From the NCBI GenBank assembly GCA_902512415.1, contig CABXJB010000009.1:1-32119 (forward strand): DNA of 32,119 nucleotides, read 5' to 3'. The notes beneath the pieces were generated by a model. The model was not told where the DNA came from, ran no database searches, and saw only the letters and a list, made by a program, of their open reading frames with translations. Below, one piece after another: positions 27,384 through 32,119 of the stretch. A program made the translations under genes and the position numbers. Each line of letters starts with the position of its first letter. Within the stretch, counting starts at the first letter, position 1. The stretch comes from an uncultured Alphaproteobacteria bacterium. GTDB taxonomy: Bacteria > Pseudomonadota > Alphaproteobacteria > HIMB59 > GCA-002718135.

Positions 27384-29544
27384 TATTTGCCTCAGTAATT
27401 ATTCCTTCATCTTCCATTTTTTCCACAATCCTTGCTGCTCTATTGTATCCAATTTGTAAATAACGTTGAATATAACTTGTTGATACTTTCTGTTGTTCTA
27501 TCACTATATTCACTGCTTTAGTATATAAAGCATCAACCTCTCCATCATCGAAGCCAAACACCATTGATCCATCCTTGTTTTTATCTTCAAGTGTAATTTC
27601 ATTTTTTTGATCAAAGATAGCTTGTTCCTTTATTGATTTAACAACTTTTTCAATTTCACTTTCTGATATGTATCCACCATGAAGCCTTTTTAGGTTTGCC
27701 CCATTTTCTAAAAACAACATATCCCCACTTCCAAGCAATTGCTCAGCTCCCATTTCATTTAGAATTGTTCTGCTATCAAACTTACTTGCAACTTTATAAC
27801 TTAATCTACTCGGAAAATTTGCTTTAATTGTTCCGGTTATTACATCTACACTTGGTCGTTGTGTAGCAGTTACTAAATGAATTCCCGAAGCTCTAGCCAT
27901 CTGCGCTAATCTTTGTACAAGATTTTCAACCTCTTTTCCTGCCACCATCATAAGATCGGCCATTTCATCAATAACAACAACTATAAAAGGCATTCTCTCT
28001 AAAGGGATTTCTCTTTTTTCTAAAACTGGCTGCCTTGTTTCCTCATCAATTCCCGTCTGAACACTTTTGTATAATTTTTTTCCAGTAGAAAGTATTTTTT
28101 TTGATTTTTCATTATAAGAATTTATATTTTTTACATTAAGTGAGCTCATTAACCTGTATCTTTCTTCCATTTCCTTAACAACCCACTTTAAAGCAAAAAC
28201 AGCCTTGTTGGGATTTGTAACAACAGGTGTTAATAGATGTGGAATGTCTTCATAAATACTTAATTCAAGCATTTTAGGGTCTATTAAAATAAGCTTACAT
28301 TCATCAGGCTTAAACCTGTAAAGTATACTCATTATTATAGTGTTAATACCAACAGACTTTCCTGAGCCTGTAGTACCAGCAATTAAAAGATGGGGCATTT
28401 TTTCTAAATCTGCAAATATTAGCTGACCAGATATATCTTTTCCTAAGGCTAGGGTAAGACAGTTATTTAGTTCATAAAACTTTGGACTTTCAACTAAATC
28501 ACCAAACATAACATCTTGTCTTTTTAGATTTGGTATTTCTATTCCTAAACTTGTTTTGCCAGGTTGAGAGGATATTCTAGCTGACACAGATGACATTGCT
28601 CTTGCAATATCGTCAGCAAGACCAATAACTTTACTTGCTTTTATTCCTGCATTAGGAATAAATTCATACAGCGTAACAATTGGACCTGTTTTATAACCAA
28701 CAATTTTTCCAATTATGCCGTACTCTTCTAAAATCCTTTCAAGTTTTATAGAGTTTTCTTTGTTTAAGCTTTCTACTTCTTTCTTTTGAGAATTTCCTGT
28801 ATTAGATTTTATTAAAAAACTAGTTTCAGGTAGGCGAAAAATAAACTCACTATCATAAAGTTTTTTGTTATCCCCAGCTTTGTTTGTAAAGCTTTTTGCT
28901 CTTTTCGAAATTGTAGGTTCACTTTTCCTTGTGGTTTTTGTTTTAGGTGTGGCGATTGATTTTAGTGGTTTAAAAATAATTAAATAATTTAAATTAAAAC
29001 TTTTTAACAAAACTTTTTTTAAAAAACCAATTCTTATAGAAAAACAATATATCAGCAAAACAATTGAAATTAATAAAAAACACAGAGCATTTAGTGCTCT
29101 ATACAAATATTCATTAACTAAAAATGGTAAATAAAATTCGTAAATATCAAATATTATTTTAGACAATATTCCAGACTGTATTTCAAAAATCTGCTGAAGT
29201 AATAATGAGATGTTTATAAACATCACAGATAAAAGAATTAAAAAAAACTTCAAAAAAGGACTATTTAATTTTAATCCCAGAATTAATAATCCACCAGAGT
29301 AACCAATAAAACTTATTAAAATTAATGATGCTGTGCCAAATAACATCAAAAAAAAACTTGAAGAAATTGACCCCCAAAAACCAAAAAAATTAGAAATTTC
29401 ATTTTTTCCAACTAATTTACCAATACCCGGGTCATTTGGACTGTAACTAAAAATACTAATAAACAAAAATGAAGATAGGAAAATTAATAAAAGTCCAAAA
29501 AAAACCTTTAAAAATAATAATTTTAAACCACCATACTTAAACAT
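27349..29544 (-). CDS. ftsK: DNA translocase FtsK
   Basis: N-terminal TM segments, LLIAGTTGSGKSVGINTIIMSILY, VIDEMADLMM, ATQRPSVDVITGTIKANFPSRL, C-terminal gamma domain STSYIQRYLQIGYNRAARIVEKME. Confidence 0.98.
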   Translation of the reverse strand: MFKYGGLKLLFLKVFFGLLLIFLSSFLFISIFSYSPNDPGIGKLVGKNEISNFFGFWGSISSSFFLMLFGTASLILISFIGYSGGLLILGLKLNSPFLKFFLILLSVMFINISLLLQQIFEIQSGILSKIIFDIYEFYLPFLVNEYLYRALNALCFLLISIVLLIYCFSIRIGFLKKVLLKSFNLNYLIIFKPLKSIATPKTKTTRKSEPTISKRAKSFTNKAGDNKKLYDSEFIFRLPETSFLIKSNTGNSQKKEVESLNKENSIKLERILEEYGIIGKIVGYKTGPIVTLYEFIPNAGIKASKVIGLADDIARAMSSVSARISSQPGKTSLGIEIPNLKRQDVMFGDLVESPKFYELNNCLTLALGKDISGQLIFADLEKMPHLLIAGTTGSGKSVGINTIIMSILYRFKPDECKLILIDPKMLELSIYEDIPHLLTPVVTNPNKAVFALKWVVKEMEERYRLMSSLNVKNINSYNEKSKKILSTGKKLYKSVQTGIDEETRQPVLEKREIPLERMPFIVVVIDEMADLMMVAGKEVENLVQRLAQMARASGIHLVTATQRPSVDVITGTIKANFPSRLSYKVASKFDSRTILNEMGAEQLLGSGDMLFLENGANLKRLHGGYISESEIEKVVKSIKEQAIFDQKNEITLEDKNKDGSMVFGFDDGEVDALYTKAVNIVIEQQKVSTSYIQRYLQIGYNRAARIVEKMEDEGIITEANNAGKRQVLRKN

Positions 29545-29597
29545 AATTTATAATATAATTTGTAATACATATAGAATAAGGTAATTCGAAGAAAATT

Positions 29598-30770
29598 ATG
29601 AAAGAATTCAATACAGACGTGCTTATTGTTGGTTCTGGACTTGTTGGTCTAGTCGCGGCACACAGCCTTTCCAATCTTAATTATAAAGTTACATTAATAG
29701 ATAAAAAAAATTTTAATAACCCTAAAAAAGTTTTTGGAGACACTCGGACAGTAGCGGTTTCAGAAGGGTCTAAGAACTTTTTAGAAAGCTTGTCTTTGTG
29801 GAGCTACATAAAAAATAATGCAGAACCAGTTAAAACTATCAAGGTTTACGATAGATCTTCAAGTAATAAAATACTTTTTAATAATCAAATAAAGAATAAA
29901 AAACTTGGCTATGTGGTAGAAAATAAAAAGTTTAGCAAAATTCTAGTAAATCAACTAAAGAAATATAAAAAAACAAATATTCATTATGATTTTGATCTAA
30001 TTGATATTAAATTTGAGAAAGGTTATTCTAGAGCTTTTTCAAAAAAAAATATAATCAACTCAAAAATAATTATTGCCGCAGATGGAAAAAATAGTCAAAT
30101 TAGAACAATAGTTGGAACTAAAATTTTTAAAAAAAAATATAATGAAAGCGCACTAGTTTTAAACTTTGTTCATGAAAAAAAACTTAACAATACAGCTTTT
30201 GAAATTTTTTATAAGACTGGTCCTTTAGCAATTCTGCCAATGAAATCACCAAAAGGTATCTCACAAAGTAGTGTAATTTGGTCAAATAGTGAAAAGTTCC
30301 TGAAAAAATTAACAAGCTGTGAAAGTATCTTTATCAGAAGTTTTATGGAGGAAAAAATTGGAAAGATAGTTGGTAGCATTTACAAAATTAATTCTATTCA
30401 AATATTCCCTTTATCCGCACACATTAATGAATCTTTTATTAACCAACGGTTAATATATGTTGGTGACGCAGCTCACTCTATTCACCCAATAGCTGGTCAG
30501 GGATGGAATCTTGGAATAAATGACGTAAAAAACCTATATGAAATTAGTCAAAAAAATACCACTGATATCGGGAGTGATTCATTTTGCCAAACTTATAATG
30601 ATAATAGTTACCACAAGGCATTTCAACTTTTTCAATTAACAGACAAACTAAACTCACACTTTATAAAACCTGGAAACTTATATCGATTGTTGAGCAATAT
30701 AGGTGTTGGTTTTGTAGAAAAAAACCAATCATTAAAAAATCAAATAACTAAATATGCTATGGGCGTTTAA
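29598..30770 (+). CDS. UbiH/UbiF/COQ6-family FAD-dependent hydroxylase (ubiquinone biosynthesis)
   Basis: DVLIVGSGLVGLVAAHSL dinucleotide-binding motif, IAADGKNSQIR, VGDAAHSIHPIAGQGWNLGINDV. Confidence 0.92.
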   Translation: MKEFNTDVLIVGSGLVGLVAAHSLSNLNYKVTLIDKKNFNNPKKVFGDTRTVAVSEGSKNFLESLSLWSYIKNNAEPVKTIKVYDRSSSNKILFNNQIKNKKLGYVVENKKFSKILVNQLKKYKKTNIHYDFDLIDIKFEKGYSRAFSKKNIINSKIIIAADGKNSQIRTIVGTKIFKKKYNESALVLNFVHEKKLNNTAFEIFYKTGPLAILPMKSPKGISQSSVIWSNSEKFLKKLTSCESIFIRSFMEEKIGKIVGSIYKINSIQIFPLSAHINESFINQRLIYVGDAAHSIHPIAGQGWNLGINDVKNLYEISQKNTTDIGSDSFCQTYNDNSYHKAFQLFQLTDKLNSHFIKPGNLYRLLSNIGVGFVEKNQSLKNQITKYAMGV

Positions 30771-31360
30771 TTAATTTTAGAACTTTTTCCAATATTATTA
30801 ATTTCCATTTCTAAAACTGATATTAAGTTTTTACATAAGTCATCAGAACTATTAAACTCCAACAACATTTGTTTTGTAAGATAGTCCAAAGGAGAAATTA
30901 CGCAAATAATTTTTGCAAGATTAAGAGCATCTAAACTTTCAAACTCTGACGTATTAAAATCTATTTTTTTAATTTTTAAGTATTTTTTAAAACCAGATAA
31001 GAGTTCTATACCTAGTGTCGATGTTTGTTTTTTAAAATTACTGGTATATTCCAACTCTTCTCCATCAATTAAAATAAATTTGAGTTTGTTATCTAAAATT
31101 TTATTTATTTTAAATCTGGATTTCCCTTCTAGATTTATCTGATATCTTCCGTCAGAAGTTTCAGTAAAATTCGTAATTTTACCAAGGCAACCTATTTTAA
31201 AAAAATCATTATTCTTTTTTGTTTGGATCATGCCTATTAATCTACCGTTAGATAAAGCATAATCAACCATATCAATATATATATTTTCAAAGATATTTAG
31301 TGGTAAATTTGTATTTGGAAATAATAACGCACCATTAAGGGGGAAAACAGGAAACCGCAT
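30767..31360 (-). CDS. LON N-terminal substrate-binding domain protein; start adjusted to ATG at 31360
   Basis: MRFPVFPLNGALLFPNTNLPLNIFENIYIDMVDYAL, DGRYQINLEGKSRFKI. Confidence 0.9.
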   Translation of the reverse strand: MRFPVFPLNGALLFPNTNLPLNIFENIYIDMVDYALSNGRLIGMIQTKKNNDFFKIGCLGKITNFTETSDGRYQINLEGKSRFKINKILDNKLKFILIDGEELEYTSNFKKQTSTLGIELLSGFKKYLKIKKIDFNTSEFESLDALNLAKIICVISPLDYLTKQMLLEFNSSDDLCKNLISVLEMEINNIGKSSKIN

Positions 31361-31361
31361 A

Positions 31362-32119
31362 TTATGAAAACATAATACTAGAAAGTTTCTTTCTATACAA
31401 AATAGTTGCCTCATGTTCGAAGCCCAACACATCAAAATACTCTATCATTTTAGATTTAATTTTTTCCTTATTTTTAGGGTAATGCTCTAATAAAATTTCA
31501 AAACAGTTTTCAAAATTATTATTTGCAAAGTGTATGTCTGTAATTTTAAATACAATATCAAGATTGCTAGGAGCACTTGCAAGGTCTTCATTTAATTTTT
31601 CTAATGATGGGCCTTGATCAGCTTTTTTAACTAATATAATTTTCTGCTGGATTTTTTTTATTTTTTCTTTTTTGTTCATCTCATCACTTAAAGACTTTAA
31701 AAAATCTTCAGCTGAGTTAATTTCACCCAAACCCATCAAACTTTCAGCATAAAAACAAATACCCGCAACTTCTTCAGGATTTTCTGCAATAAATTCCTCT
31801 AGAAGATTTTTGGCTTCATTAAATTTATTGTTATCAAATAATTTTTTAATCTCGTTATAAAAATCTTCATAATTATTTATAAGTTTATCCCCAAGAGATT
31901 TTTCTAAGAATTTTATAACTTCTGTTTCTGGAATAACCCCTTGAAAAGCGTTGACCACCTGCTTATCCTTAAAAGCAAAGACAGCAGGTATAGATTGAAT
32001 TCTTAGTTGCGCCGCTATTTGTTGGTTTTCATCTATATTAATCTTGGCTAAAACTATCTTATCAGGAGATGCTGAAATTATTTTTTTTAAGATTGGCGTT
32101 AATTGTTTACAAGGACCGC
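31362..32119 (-). CDS. CnoX-like thioredoxin with C-terminal TPR-type region (5' truncated by window end)
   Basis: Frame stays open to the window end: (C)GPCKQLTPILKKIISASPDKIVLAKINIDENQQIAAQLRIQSIPAVFAFKDKQVVNAFQG, followed by a helical repeat region. Confidence 0.92.
   Translation of the reverse strand, partial: GPCKQLTPILKKIISASPDKIVLAKINIDENQQIAAQLRIQSIPAVFAFKDKQVVNAFQGVIPETEVIKFLEKSLGDKLINNYEDFYNEIKKLFDNNKFNEAKNLLEEFIAENPEEVAGICFYAESLMGLGEINSAEDFLKSLSDEMNKKEKIKKIQQKIILVKKADQGPSLEKLNEDLASAPSNLDIVFKITDIHFANNNFENCFEILLEHYPKNKEKIKSKMIEYFDVLGFEHEATILYRKKLSSIMFS

Noticed and set aside
1-32119. CRISPR arrays, tRNA or rRNA genes
   Set aside because: No regularly spaced repeats, cloverleaf-like sequences or rRNA signatures were recognised by eye; a tRNAscan/Infernal run would be needed to be certain.

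Overview
AT-rich (about 30% GC by eye) alphaproteobacterial chromosomal segment. Its protein families and gene order resemble streamlined marine lineages of the SAR11/HIMB59 type; the taxonomy is inference only. From left to right: a broken his operon (hisF fragments, hisA, GNAT, hisH, hisB on -); hslVU (+); a three-gene envelope cassette (double-PAP2 phosphatase, GT39/ArnT-like transferase, DUF3108; +); a minus-strand run smr, T4-type lysozyme, tim44-like, dnaQ, coaE, aroE, maf; a ~0.4 kb AT-rich divergent intergenic region that is a good replication-origin candidate; rho, mnmE, mnmG, rsmG, parA, parB (+); holA, lptE, leuS, DUF3576 lipoprotein and an acidic porin (-); yggS and an orphan OmpR-type winged-helix protein (+); lolA and ftsK (-); a UbiH-like hydroxylase (+); a LON-domain protein and a CnoX-like thioredoxin/TPR protein (-, runs off the window). 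Main observations: (1) a GH24 T4-phage-type lysozyme with E/D/T catalytic spacing identical to T4 lysozyme sits between tim44 and smr, where I would expect MltA in this alphaproteobacterial neighbourhood; (2) two parS-like palindromes (TTTCACGTGAAA), one inside mnmE and one overlapping the mnmE stop/mnmG GTG start, lie 2.5-2.7 kb upstream of parAB and about 3 kb from the candidate origin; (3) an inverted junction near 482 splits hisF, so the first ~480 bp is probably a chimera or misjoin, or otherwise a real inversion; (4) paired palindromes lie upstream of the porin; (5) a tandem PAP2 protein is linked to a GT39 enzyme. No CRISPR array, tRNA, rRNA or transposon was seen.
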